DNA of 64,000 nt from Flavobacterium sp. I3-2 (GTDB lineage Bacteria; Bacteroidota; Bacteroidia; Flavobacteriales; Flavobacteriaceae), in the NCBI RefSeq assembly GCF_013389595.1, contig NZ_CP058306.1, positions 806,001 to 870,000 of the forward strand, written 5' to 3'. Of the stretch, positions 23,676 through 32,108 are shown one piece after another. Position 1 is the stretch's first letter. Each line of letters opens with the position of its first letter. The notes beneath the pieces were generated by a model, which was not told the origin of the DNA, did not search any database, and saw only the letters and a list, made by a program, of their open reading frames with translations. Position numbers and translations under genes: made by a program.

Positions 23676-23679
23676 AAAG

Positions 23680-23710
23680 AAAAGAGTTAGCATTGTATGC
23701 TAACTCTTTT
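23680..23710. terminator. Bidirectional terminator after aat
   Basis: AAAAGAGTTAGCAT and ATGCTAACTCTTTT form a perfect 14 bp stem around a 3-base loop. It serves aat and the convergent T9SS gene. Confidence 0.85.
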
Positions 23711-23737
23711 CAGCCATTATTAACCACCAAATAAATA

Positions 23738-24538
23738 TTATTTAACAACTATTTTTTTAGTAATAGATTGCCCATTTAATTCAATTTTCATTAAGTAAAT
23801 TCCAGTTGAAAACCCTTGAACAGAAACTTTATCAGTTGCTTTTACATTTTTCAATATTTTACCTGTAATATCGTATAGCTTAATATTAAGTTCGTCGTTA
23901 TTTTGATTTGTGATATATACCATTCCATCAGCGATTGGATTTGGATAAATCTTGAATTTATCTTTCAACTCATTTTTAGTATTAGCTGTTGCATCAACAC
24001 CAGTAAGTTTAAGATCATCAATTCTAAATCCAACATTTGAATCTGATGGGTTAGTGAAACGTAAACGCAAGTTAGAAGTTGCAGGAATTGTACCAGTTGG
24101 CTCAACTAAAATCCAACTCGAAGTATTTGTTCCTGTTGGTCGAGTATAAGTCAATTCTGTCCAAGCTGTTCCATCAGCACTTACCTCAATTGCCAATTCA
24201 TTACTTCCGGCATTAGTGCCTTTATAATGTCCTAAAGTTAATGTTAAATCAGTATAGTTCGTTGTATTTATACCTTCAATCGTAATACTTTGTTGAGGAG
24301 TTGCTGCTCCAATAAAAACACAAGCATCTCCAGAAGCGCCTGTGTAACCTGTAGAAGGTGTTGTATTTCTTAAAGTTGCATTTCCTGTAAAAACAATTGG
24401 CGCTCCGTTTTCAAAATCAGTATGATCAGCGATATTTGTATTAGCTGTAACTATACCAAAATCTTCTTCAAAAATTACTGATTGTGCATTCATGTTCAAT
24501 GCAAAACCTAGCATTGAGAATAGTAAAATTTTTTTCAT
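23738..24538 (-). CDS. Secreted protein with T9SS type A C-terminal sorting domain
   Basis: This 266-residue protein has the signal MKKILLFSMLGFALNMNAQ and then a beta-sandwich region (residues 20-180), TLRFTNPSDSNVGFRIDDLKLTG, typical of carbohydrate-binding or jelly-roll domains. The C-terminal 75 residues, KIYPNPIADGMVYI...GKILKNV...GIYLMKIELNG..ITKKIVVK, are a T9SS type A sorting domain that is cleaved during secretion. The protein is therefore exported to the surface or medium. No catalytic residues are visible. Confidence 0.87.
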   Translation of the reverse strand: MKKILLFSMLGFALNMNAQSVIFEEDFGIVTANTNIADHTDFENGAPIVFTGNATLRNTTPSTGYTGASGDACVFIGAATPQQSITIEGINTTNYTDLTLTLGHYKGTNAGSNELAIEVSADGTAWTELTYTRPTGTNTSSWILVEPTGTIPATSNLRLRFTNPSDSNVGFRIDDLKLTGVDATANTKNELKDKFKIYPNPIADGMVYITNQNNDELNIKLYDITGKILKNVKATDKVSVQGFSTGIYLMKIELNGQSITKKIVVK

Positions 24539-24734
24539 AACTTTTCTTTTTTCATTTAAAAGTAAATGTACAAAAAAAAATATTAAAATGTTAATTTTTA
24601 ATAAATATATTTAAAATATAACATTTACAACCTATTTAGAAATATTTTTTTAAGAATTAAAAAGCAACTAAAAACAAAATAAATCTTAAAAATTTTTAAA
24701 TAAATCATCTTTTAAAAATCTATATAAAAAAGAA

Positions 24735-25385
24735 TTAATCCAAATCGTTTTTCAAAAATTTATTTATTAAATGATGCCCTAAATAAATTAATGGTGTTAA
24801 TCCAATAGCTAAAACAAGTTTAAAACTATATCCTGTTGCTGCCATGTTAATATAATCGGCAGTAGAAACTTTTCCAGTTAACCAAAAGGCAATTCCAGAT
24901 ACAATAAAACTATCAAACAATTGTGAAATAACTGTAGAACCAGTACTTCGCAACCAAATGTGTTTTCCGCCAGTTAATCGGTTAAAAAAATGAAATAAAC
25001 TAACATCCAAAAGCTGAGAAATTACAAACGCAATAACACTTGCTACAATAATCCACATACTTTGTCCAAAGACTTGATTAAACGCATTGTCAGTAACTGC
25101 AGAAACTCCAGATGCGGGAATAATCATTGCAAGAAACAAGATTATAAAACTATAGATAATCAATCCAGTGGTTAAAAAGGTAAGTTTTTTGACACCTTGC
25201 TTTCCAAAGTGTTCATTGATTAAATCGGTTACAACAAATACAATAGGCCAAGGTAAAATTCCAACACTAAGAATAAACGGACCAATCTCTATTAACTTTC
25301 CGCCAATTAATTCAGCAACAATAGCGTTTGTAATAAATAATCCACCAAGAATGATGTAAACAATTTGCTTTTTAGTTAATTCCAA
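24735..25385 (-). CDS. Queuosine precursor transporter (YhhQ/VUT family)
   Basis: This 216-residue protein has six or seven hydrophobic segments. IVAELIGGKLIEIGPFILSVG, VVTDLINEHFGKQGVKK and the GFTQL-like LLDVSLFHFFNRLTGGKHIWLRSTGST match the family that imports queuosine precursors (preQ0/preQ1) across the inner membrane. It starts 3 bases after the tag glycosylase gene, forming an operon with it and the symporter gene. No queuosine-synthesis gene lies nearby, consistent with a salvage role. Confidence 0.88.
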   Translation of the reverse strand: MELTKKQIVYIILGGLFITNAIVAELIGGKLIEIGPFILSVGILPWPIVFVVTDLINEHFGKQGVKKLTFLTTGLIIYSFIILFLAMIIPASGVSAVTDNAFNQVFGQSMWIIVASVIAFVISQLLDVSLFHFFNRLTGGKHIWLRSTGSTVISQLFDSFIVSGIAFWLTGKVSTADYINMAATGYSFKLVLAIGLTPLIYLGHHLINKFLKNDLD

Positions 25386-25388
25386 AAC

Positions 25389-25946
25389 CTATTCCTTTTT
25401 AAAAAAAAAACAATCTGAAACGTGATCGTTAACCAATCCAACTGCTTGCATAAACGCATAAACTGTTGTTGACCCCATAAATTTGAATCCACGCTTTTTT
25501 AAATCTTTGGCAATTGCATCTGATATTTCAGTTTTAGCAGGAACATCTTTTAAAGTTTGAAAAGCATTTAAAAGCGGTTGATGATTCACGAACGCCCAAA
25601 GATAATCAGAAAAACTTCCGAATTCGGTTTGAATATTTTGAAACAATTTGGCATTATTTATAGCTGCCTCAATTTTTCCACGATGACGAATAATACCTTC
25701 GTTTAAAAGTAATTCGTCAATTTTTTCTTGATTGTAATTTGCAATCTTTTTGTAATCAAAACCATCGAAAGCTAGACGGAAATTTTCACGTTTCTTTAAA
25801 ATTGTTATCCAACTTAAACCAGCCTGAAATGATTCTAATAATAAAAATTCGTATAAAACGGCATCATCAAAAACGGGTTTCCCCCATTCTTCATCGTGAT
25901 ATTTGATGTATAATTCATCCGTTGAAACCCAACCACATCTTTTCAT
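25389..25946 (-). CDS. tag: DNA-3-methyladenine glycosylase I
   Basis: This 185-residue enzyme excises 3-methyladenine from alkylated DNA. The N-terminal MKRCGWVSTDELYIKYHDEEWG supplies a zinc-binding Cys4 and His17 and the DEEWG signature; ESFQAGLSWITILKKRENFR is the helix-hairpin region, and the C-terminal GLVNDHVSDCFF gives the remaining zinc ligands. Length is standard. It lies 3 bases upstream of the queuosine transporter gene and 6 bases downstream of the symporter gene, so all three share one transcript, though they are not functionally related. Confidence 0.96.
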   Translation of the reverse strand: MKRCGWVSTDELYIKYHDEEWGKPVFDDAVLYEFLLLESFQAGLSWITILKKRENFRLAFDGFDYKKIANYNQEKIDELLLNEGIIRHRGKIEAAINNAKLFQNIQTEFGSFSDYLWAFVNHQPLLNAFQTLKDVPAKTEISDAIAKDLKKRGFKFMGSTTVYAFMQAVGLVNDHVSDCFFFKKE

Positions 25947-25952
25947 ACTTAA

Positions 25953-27104
25953 TTATTTTTTAAAAAATTTATCCATTATCATTGCAATAGCTCCATCTCC
26001 AGTCACATTTCCAGCCGTTCCGAAACTATCCATAGCGATATAAAGCGCAATCATCAACGCTTGATTTTGTGCATCAAAACCTAGCATTGTTCCAATAATT
26101 CCGATAGCTGCCATAATTGCGCCACCTGGAACACCAGGAGCAGCAACCATTGCAATTCCGAGCATTAATATAAATCCAGAAAAAGAGAAAAAATCAATTG
26201 GCATACCTTGAATCATCATTAAAGCAATACAACAAGCTACAATTTTCAACGTACTACCCGAAAGATGGATGGTAGCACAAAGTGGAACAACTAATTTTGC
26301 GATTGCGTCTGAAACTCCAATCTTTTGCACTTGTTTTAAAGTTACTGGAATAGTCGCTGCTGAAGATTGCGTACCCAAAGCAGTAAAATAAGCTGGTAAC
26401 ATCAATTTTAAACTCGTTATTGGATTTTTACCAGTAATCAGTCCAGCGACTATAAACTGAATTAAAAGTACGGCGATGTGCAAAATAAAAATAACAACAA
26501 TTATTTTGGCAAACACATTCAAAATTACAAACGCTTGACCAGAATGTGTCATATTTAAAAATATTCCGAAAATGAAAATTGGCAAAAAAGGAATAATTAC
26601 CTTTTCGATAATCATATTGATGATTTTTTCGAATTCCAAACTTGCTTGTAGTAAAACCGATTTTTGTATTTTCCCTAAACCAATTCCTACAATAAATGCA
26701 AATATTAATGCAGACATCACGTCCATAAATGGTGGAATAGCAATTTCAAAAAAGGGTTGAATTGCCTGATCTTCTGCAACTTGACTTATTTTTTGATTCT
26801 CAAGTAATTTTGGAAAGAATGCCATACTCGTTCCGAAAGAAAGAAAACCAGCAAACAAAGTCGACCCGTAAGCAATCAAAGCAGTTATTCCAACCATTTT
26901 ACCAGCCTGATTCCCTAAATTACCGATAGAAGGAATTATTAAACCAACGATTATCAAAGGAATTATGAATCCCAAAAACTGACTAAAAAGTGCGTTGATT
27001 GTTACAAAAACACCAACGAAATTTGCATTTGCAACACTTCCGATTAATATTCCAAGTGCAATGGCAAGAATAACACGAAAAAGCAGATTGTTATAAAGCT
27101 TCAT
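25953..27104 (-). CDS. Dicarboxylate/amino-acid:cation symporter (DAACS/GltP family)
   Basis: This 383-residue protein has eight membrane helices and two re-entrant loops. GTQSSAATIPVTLKQ is the first re-entrant hairpin with the serine-rich stretch, and GVPGGAIMAAIGIIGTMLGF followed by MDSFGTAGNVTGDGAIAMI is the helix 7/HP2/helix 8 region binding substrate and sodium. It would import glutamate, aspartate or C4-dicarboxylates with Na+ or H+. It is the first gene of a three-gene operon. The usual substrate-selective arginine in helix 8 cannot be assigned with certainty. Confidence 0.9.
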   Translation of the reverse strand: MKLYNNLLFRVILAIALGILIGSVANANFVGVFVTINALFSQFLGFIIPLIIVGLIIPSIGNLGNQAGKMVGITALIAYGSTLFAGFLSFGTSMAFFPKLLENQKISQVAEDQAIQPFFEIAIPPFMDVMSALIFAFIVGIGLGKIQKSVLLQASLEFEKIINMIIEKVIIPFLPIFIFGIFLNMTHSGQAFVILNVFAKIIVVIFILHIAVLLIQFIVAGLITGKNPITSLKLMLPAYFTALGTQSSAATIPVTLKQVQKIGVSDAIAKLVVPLCATIHLSGSTLKIVACCIALMMIQGMPIDFFSFSGFILMLGIAMVAAPGVPGGAIMAAIGIIGTMLGFDAQNQALMIALYIAMDSFGTAGNVTGDGAIAMIMDKFFKK

Positions 27105-27173
27105 GAAAAATACATTATGTGAATAATGTTATCAAAGCTACAAAAATAAAAAATCGAAATATAGATAAAAAAG

Positions 27174-27203
27174 AAAAAACCCAAATCGAATGATTTGGGT
27201 TTT
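27174..27203 (-). terminator. Intrinsic terminator after the 308-residue lipoprotein gene
   Basis: AAACCCAAATC-ATTC-GATTTGGGTTTTTT on the minus strand, between the lipoprotein gene and the symporter gene. Confidence 0.87.
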
Positions 27204-27211
27204 AATTTAAA

Positions 27212-28138
27212 TTATTTTTTAAGTATTTTATTTAATAATTCTTGTTTCACCAACTCTTTATCTTTTAAAGACTTGATTTGCAAATTATGCTTATTTCCTT
27301 TAACAGACTTAGCTCTTGCTGATGCAACTGGAGAAATATCACCAACATAATTGAACAAAATATTATGAGTTCCCGTCACAGAAATATTAAAATCAGCAGT
27401 TGCAGGATTAGATTCTCCATCAAATGCATTGTAAGTAACAACACCAGTACCACCAGTAAATTGATCACTTACCATTAATTGACCGTTTATCAAAGCGGTC
27501 TCAATTGAATAATATGTATTCATATTAGCTCCAGGAAGCTCATAACTAACTAATTGATTATTTTCCACAACCGCAGGGGTATCAAATGAAACTGCAATAT
27601 AGTTTTCAGAGGTTGAAGGATTATTTCCTGTCCATCCTTCTTGAATCCACCATATTGTATAACCTCCATTACCATCTGGAAAAGCATTAATAGCTCTCAA
27701 TAAAGCACCGTTAATAACAACATTTGTTCCATTATATGAGTAATTTCCAACGCCTTCTATATCTAAAAAAGGATTTTCTTCAAAAGAAACTGTAACATAA
27801 TCACTCGTAACGTTTTGGTATTTGGCACTAACCAACAAATCTGCTTCAACATCAGAAGTTAATGTATTTCCAGAAATTGCCACATCATCTACATAATAAG
27901 TTACACCACTCGTAATAGCAGCACCATCAAGTGTAGCTGATAACGTTATGACGTCACCTAAATATCCTGAAGTAGCACTTGCCGTAACAACTAAAGTTTG
28001 TGTCTGAGGCTCATTATCTTCTGGTTCTGGATTAGGTGTTACCGTTGTTGTACTATCATCACTTCCACAAGAGGTAACAGATAACGAACCTGTTAAAATC
28101 AAACTTAATGTTAAAATAGAATAAATAATTTTTTTCAT
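27212..28138 (-). CDS. Exported lipoprotein with Ig-like repeat region
   Basis: This 308-residue protein has the lipoprotein signal MKKIIYSILTLSLILTGSLSVTSC with cysteine near residue 24, followed by the acidic, Pro/Thr-rich spacer GSDDSTTTVTPNPEPEDNEPQTQ common on flavobacterial surface lipoproteins. Residues 48-125 (LVVTASATSGYLGDVITLSATLDG) look like a bacterial Ig-like fold; the rest is beta-rich and of unknown function. It is not adjacent to a TonB/SusD pair. Monocistronic with its own terminator. Confidence 0.8.
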   Translation of the reverse strand: MKKIIYSILTLSLILTGSLSVTSCGSDDSTTTVTPNPEPEDNEPQTQTLVVTASATSGYLGDVITLSATLDGAAITSGVTYYVDDVAISGNTLTSDVEADLLVSAKYQNVTSDYVTVSFEENPFLDIEGVGNYSYNGTNVVINGALLRAINAFPDGNGGYTIWWIQEGWTGNNPSTSENYIAVSFDTPAVVENNQLVSYELPGANMNTYYSIETALINGQLMVSDQFTGGTGVVTYNAFDGESNPATADFNISVTGTHNILFNYVGDISPVASARAKSVKGNKHNLQIKSLKDKELVKQELLNKILKK

Positions 28139-28210
28139 AATATAATTATACTTTTTGTTTAGAAGACTAATTTATAAATTATTAATAAAGTAACAAATTT
28201 TTAATACATA

Positions 28211-28238
28211 AAAAAACCCAAATCAGAAGATTTGGGTT
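28211..28238 (-). terminator. Intrinsic terminator after tsf
   Basis: AACCCAAATC-TTCT-GATTTGGGTT and a T-run on the minus strand; the stem nearly repeats that of the lipoprotein terminator at 27174. Confidence 0.87.
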
Positions 28239-28263
28239 AGTCTATTTAAAATATCAAAAAAGA

Positions 28264-29229
28264 TTATCCTAAAGCAACACGTTTGAATCCAGTGATTTCA
28301 ACACCGAATTCTTTTACGTAATCAGCTACTTTTTTAGACTCATCTTTAATGAAGTTTTGGTCTAATAAACATTTCTCTTGATCTAATGTTGTATTATCAG
28401 AGATGAAACGAGCGATTTTACCTGGTAAGATTTTATCCCAAATTTGCTCTGGTTTTCCTTCTGCTTTTAATTCAGCTTTAGCAGCCTCTTCAGCTTTAGC
28501 TAAAACTTCGTCAGTAATTTGTGAGAAAGAAATGTATTGAGGAACATTTTTCAATGTTTTACCTAAACGCACTAATTCTTCATTTTCTTTAACGATTGCA
28601 GCAATACGAGCTTCAGTTTCAGATGCAACAAATGCAGGATCGAAATCTTTGTAAGATAAAGTTTCAGCACCCATTGAAGCAACTTGCATAGAAACATCTT
28701 TAGCTAAAGTTTCAGCTTTATCAATTGCAGCAGATAATGCAGTGATAGCAGCAATTTTGTTTACGTGAACGTAAGAACCGATAAATGCACCTTCTAATTT
28801 TTCGAAACCACCGATTTCGATTTTCTCACCGATAACTCCTGTTTGCTCAACTAATTTTTCAGCAACAGTCATTGTATCGTTATATGCAGAAGCTAAGAAA
28901 TCTTCTTTAGTAGCAAAGTTGATTCCTTTATTAGCTAACTCATTAGCTAAAGCTACGAAACCTTCGTTTTTACCAACGAAATCAGTTTCACAGTTTAAAG
29001 TCATCACTAAACCAAGAGTTTTAGCTTCGTTAACAATAGCTACAGCAGCACCTTCAGCAGACTCACGGTCTGAACGGTTAGCAGCAACTTTTTGTCCTTT
29101 TTTACGTAAAACTTCGATTGCTTTATCGAAATCTCCTTCAGCTTCAACTAAAGCTTTTTTACAGTCCATCATTCCGGCACCTGTAGTTTGTCTCAATTTA
29201 TTTACATCTGCAGCACTAATATTTGCCAT
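28264..29229 (-). CDS. tsf: Elongation factor Ts
   Basis: This 321-residue protein exchanges GDP for GTP on EF-Tu. The N-terminal UBA-like domain TTGAGMMDCKKALVEAEGDF is diagnostic; the Tu-binding core continues through CETDFVGKNEGFVALAN. The length matches the longer Bacteroidota form with an inserted segment before the C-terminal core. It is the last gene of the rplM-rpsI-rpsB-tsf cluster. A terminator-like hairpin separates it from rpsB, suggesting partial independence from the ribosomal genes. Confidence 0.97.
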   Translation of the reverse strand: MANISAADVNKLRQTTGAGMMDCKKALVEAEGDFDKAIEVLRKKGQKVAANRSDRESAEGAAVAIVNEAKTLGLVMTLNCETDFVGKNEGFVALANELANKGINFATKEDFLASAYNDTMTVAEKLVEQTGVIGEKIEIGGFEKLEGAFIGSYVHVNKIAAITALSAAIDKAETLAKDVSMQVASMGAETLSYKDFDPAFVASETEARIAAIVKENEELVRLGKTLKNVPQYISFSQITDEVLAKAEEAAKAELKAEGKPEQIWDKILPGKIARFISDNTTLDQEKCLLDQNFIKDESKKVADYVKEFGVEITGFKRVALG

Positions 29230-29262
29230 TGTATATAGATTTAAAAGTGATTATTAATAAAT

Positions 29263-29319
29263 TAAAAAAAGTCGTTATGGGATGACTCAAAAATATGAAA
29301 CCATCAGCATAACGACTTT
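29263..29319 (-). terminator. Terminator or attenuator between rpsB and tsf
   Basis: On the minus strand AAAGTCGTTATG and CATAACGACTTT form a 12 bp stem with a nested GATG/CATC pair in its loop, followed by TTTT. It sits between stop of rpsB (29336) and start of tsf (29229), so it can lower tsf expression relative to rpsB. Confidence 0.75.
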
Positions 29320-29335
29320 AAGATACTGTTAAGGA

Positions 29336-30079
29336 TTACTCCTCAGTAGTTGCTTTTACTTCAACTTTAGCTGTTTCTTCTTTCTCAGATTTTCTTTCAG
29401 AATTTCCTTCAACGATAGCAGAAGTTACTAAAGATAATACTTTATCAATTGATTTAGAAGCATCGTCATTTGCTGGGATAACGAAATCAACCTGACGTGG
29501 ATCAGAGTTAGTATCAACCATAGCAAACACTGGAATGTTTAATTTTTGAGCTTCTTTTACTGCGATATGTTCAGCTTTGATATCTACTACAAACAATGCA
29601 GCTGGTAAACGTGTCATATCAGCGATAGAACCTAAGTTTTTCTCTAATTTAGCACGTAAACGGTCAACTTGTAAACGCTCTTTTTTAGAAAGAGTCATGA
29701 ATGTACCATCTTTTTTCATACGATCAATAGAAGCCATTTTTTTAACAGCTTTACGGATAGTTACGAAGTTAGTTAACATACCACCTGGCCATCTTTCAGT
29801 GATGTAAGGCATGTTAGCTGCTGCTGCTTTTTCAGCAACGATATCTTTTGCTTGTTTTTTAGTCGCTACGAATAATACTTTACGACCTGATGCTGCAATT
29901 TTCTTTAAAGCTTCATTAGCTTCTTCGATTTTTGCTGCAGTTTTATATAGATTGATAATGTGAATTCCATTACGTTCCATATAGATGTAAGGAGCCATGT
30001 TTGGATCCCATTTTCTAGTCATGTGTCCGAAGTGAACACCTGCTTCTAGTAATTCTTTTACTTCTACTTTGTTTGCCAT
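29336..30079 (-). CDS. rpsB: 30S ribosomal protein S2
   Basis: This 247-residue protein begins MANKVEVKELLEAGVHFGHMTRKWDPNMAPYIYMERNGIHIINL, the universal S2 start, and contains PGGMLTNFVTIRKAV and the FAMVDTNSDP / VDFVIPANDDASKSI nucleotide-like stretch. It binds the 30S platform late in assembly. The glutamate-rich C-terminus (EKEETAKVEVKATTEE) is the usual Bacteroidota extension. Clustered with rplM, rpsI and tsf as in many bacteria. Confidence 0.98.
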   Translation of the reverse strand: MANKVEVKELLEAGVHFGHMTRKWDPNMAPYIYMERNGIHIINLYKTAAKIEEANEALKKIAASGRKVLFVATKKQAKDIVAEKAAAANMPYITERWPGGMLTNFVTIRKAVKKMASIDRMKKDGTFMTLSKKERLQVDRLRAKLEKNLGSIADMTRLPAALFVVDIKAEHIAVKEAQKLNIPVFAMVDTNSDPRQVDFVIPANDDASKSIDKVLSLVTSAIVEGNSERKSEKEETAKVEVKATTEE

Positions 30080-30174
30080 TTTTGTAATAGTTTACGTTCT
30101 TGTGATTAGCAATGTTCCATAAGTTTTTAGACAAAAGTCTTATATACTTGGCTTCATTTAGATGCTAAACTACC

Positions 30175-30189
30175 TCCTGCCTCAGCAGG
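30175..30189 (-). other. Small hairpin in the leader between rpsI and rpsB
   Basis: CCTGC-TGAG-GCAGG on the minus strand. It lies in the 153-base gap before rpsB together with CTAAAT-rich sequence. No T-run follows, so it could be part of an rpsB leader or an RNA-processing site; no protein-binding site can be claimed. Confidence 0.35.
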
Positions 30190-30233
30190 CGTGCAACAAA
30201 AACTTAGATTTTTTTAATAAATAATAATAAATA

Positions 30234-30620
30234 TTAACGTTTAGAGAATTGGAATCTCTTACGAGCTTTCTTCTGACCGAATTTCTTACGCTCAACCATA
30301 CGAGGGTCACGAGTTAATAATCCTTCTGGTTTTAAGATTGCTCTGTTTTCTGCGTCAACTTCACACATTGCTCTAGCAATAGCCATACGAACAGCTTCTG
30401 CTTGACCAGTTGTTCCACCACCATAAACATTTACTTTAACGTCAAAGTTAGCTCCATTTTCAGTCATTGTTAATGGTTGCATTACTTTGTATTGTAATGT
30501 TGCAGTTGGGAAATAAGTTGCGAAATCTTTTTTGTTAACTGTGATGTTACCAGTTCCTTCAGTAACATAAACACGAGCTACTGCAGTTTTTCTTCTTCCG
30601 ATTTTGTGAATAACTCCCAT
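30234..30620 (-). CDS. rpsI: 30S ribosomal protein S9
   Basis: This 128-residue protein has the universal start [19 protein letters not shown] and ends [24 protein letters not shown], whose C-terminal arginine contacts the P-site t[25 protein letters not shown] is conserved. It overlaps the end of rplM by one base, so the two are translationally coupled, as expected for this L13-S9 pair. Confidence 0.98.
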   Translation of the reverse strand: MGVIHKIGRRKTAVARVYVTEGTGNITVNKKDFATYFPTATLQYKVMQPLTMTENGANFDVKVNVYGGGTTGQAEAVRMAIARAMCEVDAENRAILKPEGLLTRDPRMVERKKFGQKKARKRFQFSKR

Positions 30621-31075
30621 TACTTAAGATCGTTTAAATTAACGGCTTTAGGTTGTTGCGCAGCATGTTTGTGCTCAGAACCTACATTTACATTTAAATT
30701 ACGGAATAATTGTGCTCCTAATTTGTTTTTAGGCAACATTCCTTTTACAGCTTTCTCGATTAATAATGCAGGATTTTTTTGTTGCATTACTTTAGCTGTT
30801 AATTCTCTTTGACCACCTGGGTAACCTGTGTGACGGATATATGTTTTATCCTCTAATTTGTTACCTGTTAAGTTGATCTTTTCTGCGTTGATAATAATCA
30901 CATTATCCCCACAGTCCACGTGAGGTGTATAACTTGGCTTGTACTTACCTCTAAGTAACATTGCTACTTTAGTTGCAAGACGTCCTAAGTTATGACCTTC
31001 AGCGTCAACAATAACCCACTCTTTTTGAGCAGTAGCTTTGTTTGTCGATACTGTTTTGTAGCTTAAACTTTCCAC
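30620..31075 (-). CDS. rplM: 50S ribosomal protein L13
   Basis: This 151-residue protein contains [48 protein letters not shown], characteristic of L13, an early assembly protein of the 50S subunit. It is the first gene of the four-gene ribosomal cluster. A strong flavobacterial promoter precedes it and the intervening 40 bases could fold as a small CTCCC/GGGA hairpin leader; ribosomal-protein leaders of L13 have been proposed in this class, but I cannot confirm one here. Confidence 0.98.
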   Translation of the reverse strand: MESLSYKTVSTNKATAQKEWVIVDAEGHNLGRLATKVAMLLRGKYKPSYTPHVDCGDNVIIINAEKINLTGNKLEDKTYIRHTGYPGGQRELTAKVMQQKNPALLIEKAVKGMLPKNKLGAQLFRNLNVNVGSEHKHAAQQPKAVNLNDLK

Positions 31076-31120
31076 AATAAATTTATTTTAATTAAACATT
31101 CCATTCCCAATAAAGGGAGT

Positions 31121-31152
31121 GCAAAAGTACAAATAAAAATGAACTTACCAAA
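31121..31152 (-). promoter_or_regulatory. Promoter of the rplM-rpsI-rpsB-tsf cluster
   Basis: On the minus strand TTTG (31149-31152) and TACTTTTG (31121-31128), separated by 20 bases, match the Bacteroidota consensus very closely. The transcript would begin with a short hairpin CTCCC-TTTATT-GGGA before rplM. Confidence 0.78.
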
Positions 31153-31227
31153 TTTGTTGGTTCATTATTTTGTTGATAACTATCTTAATCATTTTTATTT
31201 TCCCCCTTTTTTAAAAATATTAAAAAA

Positions 31228-31260
31228 ATAAAACTCACCTTTTTAATAAGATGAGTTTTA
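31228..31260 (-). terminator. Intrinsic terminator after the 251-residue lipoprotein gene
   Basis: AAAACTCAT and GTGAGTTTT pair on the minus strand around an AT-rich loop and run into T residues. Confidence 0.8.
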
Positions 31261-31268
31261 TAAGTAAT

Positions 31269-32024
31269 TTATTTTTTAATGTATTCTACAGCTACTGAAT
31301 TTGTAAAATTATCTGAGCCAGCTACATTTATTTTAACAGGATAGTTTGCAGCATTATATTCGTAATTTAAATTTGAAAAATCCACCTCATTATCCGAAGT
31401 ATTATCCCAAGTCATCTTTGTAATATTATTCACATTCAAATAATACCAATCATCCAAAATCACATAAAATGCCCATTGCGGAGTTTTTACATTTTTAAAA
31501 ATTCCATTCTTATTATCATACTCAAATGTTTCTGTACCCTCAGCATCAACAAGTTTTGTTAAGTTCCCATTTGCATCATAAACCGTTGACAAATTTTCGC
31601 CTGAAATTAATCTTCCGTTTGAGTCAATGGTTACGACAGTTGTTTCTGTACTCGATCCCCAATTTGAAGTATTAACTTCTGTAATTGTCACTTCATTATT
31701 TTGATATGTAAATGTATAATCTCCCGTTGAAACATATGTTTGAGTATCTCCAACTTCAGTTGTGATTTCTTTTGCAGACACCAATTTACCACTTAGATAT
31801 CCGAAAGTCACATGATTGGTATATGAACCATCATCATTAATTTCTTTTGATTCAATTAAACGATTTTCAGAATCGTAAACAAAAGTTTGTTTATTTTCAG
31901 TAGACTCGATTTTAGTAGGTAAATAAACCCCTGTGTCTTGCCCAACAGAATTATCGTCTGAATCATTACAAGAAACTACTGCTAATGTAGATAACATTAA
32001 AGCAGATAATAAAATCTTTTTCAT
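31269..32024 (-). CDS. Lipoprotein with RHS/YD-like repeats
   Basis: This 251-residue protein has the lipoprotein signal MKKILLSALMLSTLAVVSC. Residues 45-190 contain repeats of the YD/RHS style, for example FVYDSENRLIESKEINDDGSY, STVYDANGNLTKLVDAEG and FEYDNKNGIFKN, which form beta-strand shells or wrap-like folds; here only a few copies exist and no toxin domain is present. It is likely anchored in the outer membrane. Function unknown. Own terminator downstream. Confidence 0.82.
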   Translation of the reverse strand: MKKILLSALMLSTLAVVSCNDSDDNSVGQDTGVYLPTKIESTENKQTFVYDSENRLIESKEINDDGSYTNHVTFGYLSGKLVSAKEITTEVGDTQTYVSTGDYTFTYQNNEVTITEVNTSNWGSSTETTVVTIDSNGRLISGENLSTVYDANGNLTKLVDAEGTETFEYDNKNGIFKNVKTPQWAFYVILDDWYYLNVNNITKMTWDNTSDNEVDFSNLNYEYNAANYPVKINVAGSDNFTNSVAVEYIKK

Positions 32025-32060
32025 AATTTTTTTATTGCAAAAATCTAAATTTACACAATA

Positions 32061-32089
32061 AAAAAACTCACTGATTATAGTGAGTTTTT
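32061..32089 (-). terminator. Intrinsic terminator after polA
   Basis: AAAAACTCAC and GTGAGTTTTT pair on either side of an 8-base loop, with a T-run on the minus strand. Confidence 0.83.
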
Positions 32090-32108
32090 AACATATTTAT
32101 TTAAAAAA

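Noticed and set aside
24539..24734. Possible small gene in the AT-rich gap
   Set aside because: Very A/T-rich with many stops in all frames; no ORF, hairpin or promoter beyond weak matches.
31269..32024. RHS-type polymorphic toxin
   Set aside because: Only a few YD-like repeats, no core beta-shell length and no C-terminal toxin domain or immunity gene.
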